Below are positions 23,804 through 33,695 of a stretch of DNA of 64,000 nucleotides, piece after piece. How positions within the stretch are numbered: position 1 is the stretch's first letter; the number at the start of each line of letters is the position of its first letter. A program made the translations under genes and the position numbers. The DNA lies in contig AP026545.1 of assembly GCA_026075535.2 (NCBI GenBank), positions 186,001-250,000 on the forward strand, written 5' to 3'. The notes under the pieces were generated by a model. That model was not told the origin of the DNA and made no database searches. It worked only from the letters and a program-made list of their open reading frames with translations. The stretch is from Tricholoma matsutake. Its lineage: Eukaryota; Basidiomycota; Agaricomycetes; Agaricales; Tricholomataceae.

Positions 23804-24319
23804 GTGGGGTGGATAGCAGGTGAAATGACAATGATTACCAGGAGGAGGACCCAAGGACCCAACTGCCACCACAAGCAACTGCTCATGGGGTGGAAACAGG
23901 AATTGATGACTACAGGCAGCAACCCCCCCCCCTCCCACTGCAAATGCAAGTGGGGGGGTTACTCATTCTGTTCTCAGCGACTACAGGCACCACCCCCCTC
24001 CCTCACTCCAAACGCAAGAGGGGGGTCACTTTCTGTATATTAATTTAGTGTAATTAGATTATTAAAATACATATTCATGCTGAAACCCATGAATGATCAT
24101 GGGTAACCTGCAGAAACCTGCAGTAACACTGTACCCCTACCCATGTGGGTACAGTGTTCATGGGTATGGGTAGGGGTATAAGAAAATATACCTGAGGGTT
24201 ACCCATGCCATGCCCTAACCATTGGAAAGCCTCTGAGACTTCATGCCTGGAATCCGCAGCTCCAACTTGCCCTCATCCCTCGCCTGTTTCTTGCTAGATC
24301 CAGTATTGATGGGCTGTCC
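23804..24319. repeat. Low-complexity spacer with G/C hairpins and GGGTA-type inverted motifs
   Basis: 23867-23893 is an imperfect hairpin of the AAGCAACTGCTCATGGGGTGG type that recurs elsewhere in the window. Two C-run/G-run hairpins follow (23926-23958 and 23990-24027). Around 24125-24165 ACACTGTACCC pairs with GGGTACAGTGTT. No gene is visible. Confidence 0.6.
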
Positions 24320-26594
24320 TCACGCTTCGTCTGACAGCGGCCAAGGATCTGCATCGAGATGGCAGTGGAAGGTATCAACAAGCCAGCTTGGCGATACCAG
24401 GTCATTTAGACCCTTTTGGTATTTGAATGCGGTAACTTCCTCCAGAAAAGATGATGGAACGCCGCTCGATTGCATTTGGTTTAGCATGTCAAGCTGATTG
24501 GCTGTTGGCGGCTCCTCGTAACGAACTGCAAACGCCTCGGTGAGCTCTCTAATGAGCTTGTCTAGGTGAGGGCGGCGGTCAAATTTGACCATGCGTGGTA
24601 TATCTCGACATGACAGGAAACCCTTCTTGAGATCTCCTCCCTTGACACCATCTTCGTCTTCGTACTCCTCATCAAAAGCTCTAAGAAATCTGTTCGAACT
24701 GCCTCCAGAAATAGTATGCTTAGTGAAACGTAACACTGTCCAAGTCAGGACATGAAGGCATGATTCACGGTCGTCCTCGAGCTCATTACATTTGTCATTG
24801 TCTTGAAGAAGCGCAGCTGACATAAACTGCCATGTTCCCTGAAGACATCGTCAGAGACAGGGCGACTGCAAAGAGATAGGCACTTACCGTCCTCTCAGGT
24901 CGTCTCGCAATGGATACATTATTGTCATTTTTTAGCTTGCTTAGGTTGATGCAGAGATCCCAGTCAATCAAGAGGCCATTGTTGTCGTCGGTGATTAAGA
25001 TGTTACCTGCACTAATGTCACGATGAAGGACATGAGCATTGAAGTAGGCAACTTGATGGGCTGTGAAGCGAGGAGTTAGTTATAAGGTCACAGCCCACAA
25101 AAGATGTCTTACCCTGCATGGCGTCTCACAAACTCCCGTGAGGAGTAGAAAGAAGTCAACGGCCGAGCGACCACATCCAGGGACATCCGGTTGAGGGCCA
25201 CCATATCTCTTGACCAACAAGCCCACGACTCGTCTCTTAGTGTATGCGTAAGGGTCATGTGATCGCGGACATCATTCCTCTTTCCAAACGGTGCAATATT
25301 TGGCACACGATTTGGTTCCAACAGCGCGTAAATTTCACCTTCCTTCTCCATTCCATCTACATCCACTCTCCAATAGTCCTTCAGGAAGACGATCTCTCTC
25401 GTCTCCATATCAAAAGCCAACATTGGTCGAGTGGCTCGTCCGAACGGTGACCGAGCCGTGTACCGTGGAGGAAATGATACGACAAATCGCTTTTCGACTT
25501 TAGGCTCATCACGGTCTGGAACCATGAGTATACGGAATTCACGATGAGCGGGGTTGTCGTCTCGCAAACGGCTTTCGAAGTGCTGAATTTGTTGAAAATC
25601 TTCTGGGATAAGTGATGAGACGGAAGTGTCATGACCCTGCTGGAGACGATCAAGATGATCGTAACGCTGAAAGAAATCAGCGAGGAAGTGAGGATTTTCA
25701 ATATAGTTGAAGCGCTGGGTAACGGTCGCGCCATCACGATCCCAACGAATGAACCTCGCATACGTTCCGCACACAAGAACAGAGAAAATGTGAACGCGAA
25801 ACTGACACCCCCCGTGAGCCGCAGCATAGGAGGCCAGTTGGCCACGAACAAGCTGGGCATCGTCCGAGTCATTTTCGAAACGAAAGTCGCCAGCTTCTGG
25901 ATGCAGCGGATCCTTTGGGTCATGGAATGGATCAGATGTATCCGCTTTCTTGAATACGACAAAGAGCTCCATTTTCGAGAAATCGGTCTTGGTATCTCCT
26001 TGCGGTTGATCATTAATGGGATAGATGCTGATATCAGGCGCAAGTTTGTCGCGCTGGGTATCTGGATTGGCGTGTGTATCGATGAACTTCAATTTGGGGG
26101 CGAATGGTGTCACTACAGCGATCTACTGAATGTTAGTGAGGCATAGAAGATGCAGAAACAAGGGCCATGCTTACGAATGGTGCGTACATATCAACCTCTT
26201 TCCCTGCACTCCCAACACCCGCGAAAGCCTCTTCCCAGTTCGGGCACTTTGTGGTATCTTGAGATATCGGAAGGAATTTGTCCAAAAATTGTGTTGGCGG
26301 CATGGCGCCCAAGAACAGACCGCTTGTTTCCAGAGCGAGACGATAGTTGGCAGAGTCTCTATCATGTATTTCAGAGGCATACGTATAACGTCCAGAAGTC
26401 TTGTTCGATACCGGAGTACTGGTTGGATTGGACACCTTTGGGGGTGGGGTGACTGGTCGGTTTCGTGAGGACGTTGAGTAAAATGCGGATGGCGGAACGG
26501 CACTGTTGCTGTTGGTAGGTGGAGAAAGCAAGTCCGGGTTAACAGAAGATGAGGATATCGATGGAGATCCAGTAGAGGATGGGTTACCAGCCAT
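24320..26594 (-). pseudogene. FunK1-type fungal protein kinase, four exons with one apparent 2-bp deletion
   Basis: Exons are 26594-26175, 26122-25113, 25060-24888 and 24838-24320, with GT-AG introns of 52, 52 and 49 nt. The Ser/Pro-rich N-terminus is followed by the FunK1 N-terminal region (FAPKLKFIDTHANPD, DISIYP, FFQRYDHL) and the kinase lobe. The catalytic loop is HVLHRDISAGNILIT and the metal-binding DWD replaces DFG (LIDWDLCI). GTWQFMSA and a C-terminal helical part finish the protein. The phases of exons 2 and 3 disagree by two bases: an expected RDAMQAHQ motif needs GA restored in GTGAGACGCC near 25121. The total exon length then becomes a multiple of three. It may be a young pseudogene or a sequence error. 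FunK1 kinases are expanded in mushrooms; substrates are unknown. Confidence 0.85.
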
Positions 26595-27272
26595 GACTAC
26601 TTAGAATTTAAGCAGCCACGTATTATCAGTAGAAGAGAGATGTGCCTCCGGAAAACTAGTACACACGCGTCGATGGAGAAATCTAAGCGCAGAGATTGTG
26701 GTGGTTCAAACGAACGCGTTGTTGACATCTGTTTACCGACGTCATCTCGGGTTGACTTTACGATCGGCGTTGTGATCGAACTTCTCCTGATCATGATTAA
26801 CGCAACACTCTTCCCTGCATAAGGATGACGCGTTTTGTATCGATCATGTTCCCGAGCGTTGCAGCCCGCCCATTTCCACTCAACGAGCTGACGGCTCGTC
26901 TATCCCGTCCTTCCTATCATTTTCTCCGTAGTCGCTTACCTCACCTCTCGTGTCGTGACCACCTGGTCAATAGATCTCCAGCAGACCTTTTACCCTGCCA
27001 CATTGCACTTTTTACCCCATGTGCCCCTCGGGGTTTAACCGAGTGGGATCAGGCAGTTGTGCAAAAACATGCAGAAGAACCTTTATCGTTCGACCCAACC
27101 TTCGCGTAGATGCCAGCGCCGTTTCTGAAATCCAAAGACAGGTAGTATACTTGAGGCCCAGAGTCTTCGAGCGAGACTAACTGTCTTCACAAAAATCATA
27201 TACAGAGAGGCTGTTCACGAGCCTACTGCGTGAAAGTGCTACTTCAATGTAATACTCTCGGGGAAAATCTAT
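26595..27272. promoter_or_regulatory. Upstream region of the kinase gene
   Basis: CpG-rich sequence between two minus-strand genes. It should hold the kinase promoter and the 3' end of the nuclease-like gene. An open plus-strand frame at 26825-27109 has no recognisable similarity and is probably chance. No TATA box or named site is evident. Confidence 0.35.
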
Positions 27273-27923
27273 TTAGACGTTTTCGGTATGAGTCAAGATA
27301 TCAGCCACAATTTCCTTCATCTTCTCAAATCCCTCCTGTGACAGCAAGTCTAAGTTCCACTGCCCAGCTAGGAATGATGGGGAAAGGACGCGCGACAAAG
27401 GCTCTGGGCGAGGGATAGCCTGAGGGGTTACCTCGTAGGATGCTTTATCGCCACAATAGACACGCACGGAAGTGCCGAGAACACTAAGACCCCAAAGACG
27501 GGGTGTCGGGCAATCATCAAGCATCAAACTGTACCGATCGCGCATCTGCTTGTCTGCACGATAACGTAGTTCAGCTTTCTGAGCCCAACTGTCATCCTTA
27601 ACTTCGACGATAAGGACAGGTTTGTCGTCGTTGTTGAACACAACAAGGAAAACAATGAAGTCGACGGTGTCACGACTATCACTTGCTGGAGGGTTCTGAG
27701 GAGCGACGTAGAAGGTGAAATCGCTTCCAAAACAATAGTTCAAAAGTTTGTCGTAGGGCCCATAGTAACGATTTTCAAACGTCGAGTGCTTTGCACGGCC
27801 ATGCTCAAAGATGGTGAGCAGCCCAGCAGGCCAAGCGTTGTCTGCTTGGAATGGCATGATTTCTAACAGAACCATGAGTATGTTGGAGGAAAGGAAGATG
27901 CGGCATACCTGATGAAGTGGCAA
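27273..27923 (-). CDS. Small conserved fungal protein with PD-(D/E)XK nuclease-like core
   Basis: The frame ends at 27273; the likely start is the ATG at 27855-27857 (MPFQADNAW), because the preceding 47 nt read as a GT-AG intron (GTATGC to GTTAG) in the leader. That gives about 194 residues. Conserved-looking segments are RYYGPYDKLLNYCFG, FYVAPQNPP, DTVDFIVFLVVFN, PVLIVEVKDD and LWGLSVLGTSVRVY. The DFIVF strand, a second strand ending EVK and a preceding glutamate-free helix fit the D...EXK layout of restriction-endonuclease-fold proteins, but this is inference from pattern. I recall similar unnamed proteins in Agaricomycetes. It is the only clearly undamaged frame of its size in the window and sits 0.7 kb upstream of the kinase on the same strand. 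Confidence 0.6.
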   Translation of the reverse strand: MPLHQVCRIFLSSNILMVLLEIMPFQADNAWPAGLLTIFEHGRAKHSTFENRYYGPYDKLLNYCFGSDFTFYVAPQNPPASDSRDTVDFIVFLVVFNNDDKPVLIVEVKDDSWAQKAELRYRADKQMRDRYSLMLDDCPTPRLWGLSVLGTSVRVYCGDKASYEVTPQAIPRPEPLSRVLSPSFLAGQWNLDLLSQEGFEKMKEIVADILTHTENV

Positions 27924-29212
27924 AGAGAATCAGGACAAGAGGGGTTAGGAAGGAGAGTACGAGCGCAATTCAATGACCCTTTTCCGGGTCATGTGATTCC
28001 GGAAATTTCCAGACTCTCATGTGATTGTGTTGAACTTGGTCTAATCCAAGTCTAATCACTCGCTCGGGAGACGGGGATAGCCAGAGAGAATTAGCCCGAA
28101 ATGGGCACACCCTGAAAACAGCGGCGTCCCCATGACTCAATTGCACGCGAACTGTTGGAACAGACAATCCTACGTAGTACGCTCGTTTACTCATTACCCT
28201 ATTTATAGGACTCAGGAGTCCTGATCCCTTTCGTTCCGTTACTGTACCCGTTTTGACACAGCCTCAGTTTTACTTATAGTCAGTGTAGTCACGGTTGACT
28301 CCCTCTGTCTTTGCCACTACGTCAAGTGGGCTGAGCTGAGGCGAGTATCCTTTACTTACTTTACCTGCAGACACTTTTACTTACACTACAAATTACAATT
28401 ACACTATTACCTATAGTCTCATACTTTACAGGTAATATATGGTCTTTGCCACTACGTTGAGTGGGCTAAGCTGATTACAGGCTATACTCACTCTTTTAGG
28501 TTATGGGCCCTGCCCTTCCTTAAATTTTCCAGAAAACAAGTCTCACATCACACTCGTTGATTTTACCTATTTGCCAATTTGTTGTTTGCTACCATATTTT
28601 TGATGTTGACACCCAAGGGGGTTCACGAAATAAAAAATATGACCTAGGGTCGAATTTTCTATTTCGACCATCTAGGCTGGACTAACCCTACTATGTAATC
28701 AGGCACATATCTATAAGGAAATATGACAGCATCGATGCTGGCACTTCCCTCTCACTTGCCCAGATGCCTTGCAAGCGATACAAAGCCATTCCGTGGTTTT
28801 ATCTACAGCTCAACACAACTGAGGTGATACTATATAATAAGGGGAGTGATATAAGCCACAAATATAACAAGAAAAGGTCAATTACCCATTCAGCCTAGCT
28901 CCTTACACTTAATAATAATTGCATTTGATGGCAACTTCAAAGAATCAACCACCTCTCCACAGAGGCATCTGTTCAAGATATTGAATATGTGTTTTCTCAG
29001 GACCCGTTTTCACTTGGATCACCTGGTTTCTTCAACAATTGCAGCATTCTCAGTGCACCAACAGTTCCCTTGATTACTCAGATACCCTGTTGAGTTGGGC
29101 ATATCATTGTCAGTGCTGGTCCATTCAGTAGGCAGTCCCTGCAAGGTTTCAGGATCCTCATTTCCCTGCACACCTTCATAAGTAATTGCTCTTCACAAGG
29201 TTTTGATAACAC
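27924..29212. other. No recognisable gene; local direct repeat
   Basis: CTTTGCCACTACGT...GAGTGGGCT...AGCTGA occurs at about 28310 and 28443, an imperfect duplication of some 50 bp. CpG density falls after about 28350, marking the right edge of the CpG-rich island. No coding signal was found. Confidence 0.4.
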
Positions 29213-29497
29213 TCATGTGTCAATGGCCTGTGCAGGAGCCAATTGATGGCTCTGAATCAGTCCTGAATGGCTGTTTGTCGACAGAACTGCAGGTGCTTTT
29301 GGTCCTTTAAAATAGTTGAACAGGTTTGCATTCTTCTTCCTCCTATCCTTGTCACACTTTTCTTGAGCATCTTTGCAGGCATCACTCACCTGATGGTGTT
29401 TTTCAAGATTGTTTATCCCTGCGCTTCCACATTTCATTTGTGTTCTACAGTCCAGACAAACAGCATAACCATCCACTTTGAGGACAGCAAGCTGCAT
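29213..29497 (-). CDS. Small BED-like zinc-finger ORF
   Basis: A 94-codon frame carries YAVCLDCRTQMKCGSAGINNLEKH followed by a Cys seven residues on, then a Lys/Arg-rich run and NLFNYFKGPKAPA. The Cys-x2-Cys ... His ... Cys spacing resembles BED or related DNA-binding fingers in fungal DNA transposons. It may be one exon of a larger element gene; neighbouring exons were not found. Downstream on the other strand lies copia-type gag sequence. Confidence 0.45.
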   Translation of the reverse strand: MQLAVLKVDGYAVCLDCRTQMKCGSAGINNLEKHHQVSDACKDAQEKCDKDRRKKNANLFNYFKGPKAPAVLSTNSHSGLIQSHQLAPAQAIDT

Positions 29498-30489
29498 CCA
29501 ATGTTAATGCTAGTAGTAAAACCAGTATTGTGCTGCCTACCTTCTTTTCAGGCTCCATTTCAACAAGAATTGCATGGAAATTGGAATTGTCCAATTTTTG
29601 CCACTTTGCAAGTTACATTGGTTGATCTGGCCTGATCACTATTGTATTTTAATTAAATTAGGGGCTTTTTTGCTGCTAAAGGACTTTGTTCATTTCCTAT
29701 AGCTATGTACAACATCTAAGTAGTCATTATAGCCTTCAAAATTGTGTTCCAAGACCTGTATATGGAGAGCTCCAAAAAATATTTTGGGGGCCTTTGGCCA
29801 GGACTAACTCACCGGGTATTGGTCTGGGATTCTGATCCCCAAACCCCTTTGTTGACACCTGCCCCTGTCTCTATAAGTGAGTTTGGCTCTGCAGTGGACA
29901 AGCTCGATACATCTGGGAAGAATTGGGTTATGTTCCAGTGCTGTTTCATCATTGCAGTGAAACAGAAAAGAGTCTTTGGACACTTTGATGGCACTGATGG
30001 AAAACTGACCCTCTTGTCACCTGCTAAGGCAGATGAGACTAAGGCCTTGACTAGCACTTTAAAGTCTGGTTCAGTCCAGTTTTTCACCCTTGCAGGCCAA
30101 AACCGCAGACTGAACCGGTTTTACATTTTTTGTAATACTACAAAACTGTGACCGAAACTGCAATAAACCAGTTATCAGTGGTTTGACCATGGTTTATGAA
30201 CCAGTTCTGACCAGTAATAAACCAGACCCAGTCCTAACCAGTGCAGCACTGGTCAGGACCGGTTATGGGACTGGTGCTACCTACTAACTACATCGTAACA
30301 TCTGTATTGTATGTATGTAGTTAAGAAAGAATAAGAATTATCCACCCCACGAAGCTCATGGGGCTGGGTGTAGGTGATGGTAGTCGTCCATCATCTGTTC
30401 ATTATCCCAGTAATCATTGGTCATCCCCCATGGTTGTCGTTGGTTGTCCCTTGTCAATTGTCATCGTCCCCCCCCAGCTTCCACCCACA

Positions 30490-30800
30490 ATCCACTTCAT
30501 GAGCAGTGGCTTGTGGGTCTGGGGACGGGTGTCAGTTATTTGGTGTGTGGTGCCATTCAGCGTCATCATTGGGCCTTGGTGCTTGTTGATGTTGTCATCA
30601 TATGGCCCTGGTGATCCCCAGTGTCATCAGAGGCTGATTAGCACCTGTGATCCACCCTGTGAGCAGTTGCTCGCAGGCATGGGGGTGGGTACTGGGTTGT
30701 CCATCATGGGGGTCCAGTGGCGCTGGTAGGCCATGTCATTGTTGTCATCAATTGCATGCACTTGTGATCCATCCTACAAGCAGTGGCTCGCAGGCATCGG
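30490..30800. repeat. Hairpin A cluster (three imperfect copies)
   Basis: TGAGCAGTGGCTTGTGGGT at about 30499, CTGTGAGCAGTTGCTCGCAGG at about 30657 and CTACAAGCAGTGGCTCGCAGG at about 30773 are imperfect palindromes of one type, spaced 110-160 bp apart in CAN-rich sequence. Confidence 0.65.
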
Positions 30801-31049
30801 GCAGGTGGGTGTGTTGTTGGTTCTGGCTGTTCATAGGTGTTGGGGGAGGGGGGTTAGTGACATGGTGCAGGTGGAGCAGTCTGGTGTTGCTTACCAGGTG
30901 CATATCCCACCTTGTGGGTGTCTGAGCATCCCTCTTCACCCTAACCCAAGTTGACACCCTCACATCCCAATTAGATGGGGAGGGGGTACCACATTGGTCA
31001 TTGGTCAGATTGCATTGGCACACATCGTTGCCAGTAGTATAGTTCCTAA

Positions 31050-31142
31050 AAAATGAACAAAATATATTTAGTCTTTAATCAACATGAAACAAAACAAAAA
31101 AACAGACCTGGGCCCAAACAATGATAGACATCGTTTGGGCCC
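31050..31142 (-). repeat. Hairpin B with adjoining intron-like sequence (copy 1)
   Basis: 31110-31142 is an imperfect palindrome: GGGCCCAAAC on the left pairs with GTTTGGGCCC on the right across a short loop. On the minus strand it is followed by CAGGTCTG, a T-rich stretch and TTTTTTAG at about 31050, as in a short intron. Related copies lie at 53972, 54268, 55716 and 56161. Confidence 0.65.
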
Positions 31143-32343
31143 GTTTTTGTTGCTTGTGGTCCTTGTTAGTCAGTGTGGTGGTGGGCGTGGGAGTGGTGGC
31201 TGTAGGTGTTGACACATTGACAAGGTGGTGGAGGTGGGACTAGGGAGGGAGGGAACATCATTGAGGGTGGTGGTGGTAGGATGAGTGTGTGTGTGAGAAA
31301 ATAATGCAAACAATCACCTACCTTGGCAACTGGCAACATGATCTGGAACTGTGGTTCCAATCAGTGTTAACCAGTTTTGGATGGTCTAGAGCCATCACAT
31401 GATCTTCCAAAACTGCAACTGCAAGGTCTCAAACATTTGAAAACTGTAACTGAAAGTCTGGTTACAATTGGTGAAAGTTTGGTCCAGTTTGCAGTTATTT
31501 TGTGGTCCTATGCACTGGACCTTAAAGTGCTAGCCTTGACTCTGGCAGGAGAAGGAGGATACAGTAATGTACCTCTTATCACAGAAGCTTGCCAACTCAA
31601 CCCTCACAAAGTATATGCAGAAGAACTGTAGCTGAGATGTGACCAGCAATAGTCCTCAAGGTTATGCAGAAGAGGATGCTTGTATGCTTGAACATGCACT
31701 CATGATTTATGGCCATGCACTGCACACCAGGTGCCAACCTCCACACTGAACTGGACCAAGTTCACGTCAAATATGAGACACTCCTAAACACTGATGTCAC
31801 AGTCAGTGATAATGACTACTGCTAATGACTACTGCACCTTCATCATCCACTTCCTTCCTTCCCATCTCACTTCCTTCATTTCCCAGATATCTGTGAACAC
31901 AAAGGCCGTTGCAATGGTCATGCTGCCAGCGCAATGAGCACAACAACCCCTGTTGCACCCTTGGACCCAAAGCTGCTTGAGATGTCACCTGAAGCCATGA
32001 TGACCCTTGCATTGGAGGAGTATGACCAACAGTCAGACAAGAAATCCTCAAAACCCAAGAACACCAGTGTTGCAGCAAGCATGATCACCAGTGAAAAACC
32101 AGGCTTGAAGACTGGAGGTGGCAATGGAAGCAAGGGGAAAGGTCCACAAAAGCCAAAGGGAGTTTGTTGTAACTGTGGTGGCAAGGGACACAAGTCTGAT
32201 GTGTGCCCAAGCCCCAAGACAGACAAGAAGTCGAAGGACACAAAAACCAATGATGCAAAAGGGAATGGAACACCAAAGCCTGTTGCCAAGTCCCCAAATA
32301 CTGCTGCCACAAACACTGCTGCTAGCGCCACCCTCGATGAGGT

Positions 32344-32545
32344 TAGTGTTTGAAGGTCCAGTTTGGTCCAGTTTTTTCCTACTTTGGGCTCAAACCAGAA
32401 CTGCAACTGGTTCAATGACATTCCAAAACTATATACAACTGGACTGAACTGCACAAAACTGGTTCATTGTGGTCCAACTTGACCTGACTACCAGTTGTAG
32501 CCAGTTCGACCACAACCAGTCATCTACTGACTGAGGTTGGTTAAA
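32344..32545. mobile_element. One recognisable hAT-type terminus
   Basis: TAGTGTTTGAAGGTCCAGTT with TTGGTCCAGTTTTT closely matches the ends of the two hAT elements above and abuts the gag frame exactly. The opposite end and a target duplication were not found, so it is truncated or the far end has diverged. Confidence 0.6.
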
Positions 32546-32632
32546 ACTGAGTTTATGTAGATAAAAAAATACTATTCTAAACCTAAATAAAGCCCCCTGA
32601 TCTGGGCGCTCCTTAATACCCATTGAGGCACT

Positions 32633-32914
32633 GTCAATCAGAGTGGAAGCTTATCACACTTCTTTGCAATCCTGGAGAAAGTTCAGCTGAATAGCGATCA
32701 CCCTGACTTCCACACTCTCCTTGCTGCACTCACTCAAGTACTGGAGGGCCTTATTCTTCATGTGTGGCAGACCATTTGTGGCCGTTCCTCACTTGAGAGT
32801 TTTGCAACATTGCAACCCTCTACCACCAAGCTCCTTGAGCGCTCACACTCAATTATCTGGAACTATGCAACCCCATCAAGGAAATACAAGCCTTCTGACA
32901 AACCGACAAAGTGA
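32633..32914 (+). pseudogene. Unknown protein fragment (about 94 codons)
   Basis: An open frame with protein-like composition (HFFAILEKVQLN, DFHTLLAALTQVLEGLIL, TTKLLERSHSIIWNY) starts without an ATG and ends in TGA. It is probably an exon of a decayed gene. I do not recognise the family. 32915-33695 holds no other convincing coding sequence. Confidence 0.35.
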
Positions 32915-33695
32915 AAAGCCAATGTCAACAGTTCAGAGAGCTCTGAGGATGACAATGAGCTGATGCCAGAATGTTAGCCGCCCTGCATGCAGATTTCATC
33001 ATTGTCATTTCGAATTCACCTGTTTATAAATCCATAAATCAATCAGAGAAATTATTCAAGATGAGCTAAATGTGCAAAGAATGCTTACCAAATTTCCTAT
33101 TGATATTCATATGCTGCAACATGTAATGTATTGCTCTAGTGCAAAAGCCTGCCATGCATGAACTGGACCAAACATATGCAAAAACTCTGGAATATGGAGA
33201 GCTAGATGGTGATTTGAAACAATCTTCCCATCTTTCTACAGATTCCCAAGTGTTTCCAGGTACTGAGTTAAGGCTTCATCACAAAGATCTATATTTTCTT
33301 CGGTCACAACCAGCATGCTGGCAAGCTCTATGGCTAGGACCAAATCTATGAAATTGAGGAGCATTTGGTGTTCCCAAGTTTCTAGCACACTGTCACCCAG
33401 GTGAAAACATCAGTGTATTTTTCCTTGATTCCTGCACTGAGTTCCTGGAGCTGTTTACTAGCCGCTAGTTGCTCAACACATAACCAAATCATGGCCATGA
33501 CATCCATGTTGTTGATGCGCTCACATCTTGCATCAACTGAAGGTCATTGGTCTTTGCAAAAAACCTTCAGTTCTTTTATTACCAATGCATGCTTAGCTTT
33601 CACATATCACAAACAGGTATTTTGGCTTTCGGAACTATGTGTGGTACAGGATGTAGTAGGTCAAAACCACAGTTGTAATCTATTGCTATATTGTT

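Larger units (their letters stand above)
30052..31532. mobile_element. Non-autonomous hAT-type element (1,481 bp) in copia gag
   Basis: Left end TAGCACTTTAAAGTC and right end GACCTTAAAGTGCTA are inverted repeats, flanked by the exact 8-bp duplication GCCTTGAC (30044-30051 and 31533-31540). Sub-terminal TGGTTCAGTCCAG and TTTGGTCCAG motifs match those of the hAT MITE at 10509. The interior has no transposase; it holds CAN/GTN low-complexity sequence and the hairpin modules described separately. Confidence 0.88.
29744..32343 (+). pseudogene. Copia-type (UBN2-like) gag, split by transposon insertions
   Basis: The N-terminal part (29744-30051) reads KLDTSGKNWVMFQCCF then KRVFGHFDGT, the pattern of copia-type Gag that binds retroelement RNA. 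A hAT-type element interrupts it at 30052-31532. Across one copy of the target duplication the frame continues (31541-31631) to a stop. 31934-32343 encodes the C-terminal part with a CCHC zinc knuckle (CCNCGGKGHKSDVC) and Lys/Thr-rich tail, then runs into a second hAT-like terminus at 32344. No copia pol sequence was found nearby, so this is a decayed fragment or a domesticated-looking gag remnant. Confidence 0.62.

Noticed and set aside
26825..27109. 94-codon plus-strand ORF upstream of the kinase
   Set aside because: No similarity recognised and a Ser/Arg/Leu-rich chance-like composition in CpG-rich DNA.
28030..28190. Possible tRNA or SINE head
   Set aside because: No cloverleaf or convincing A and B boxes could be formed by eye.
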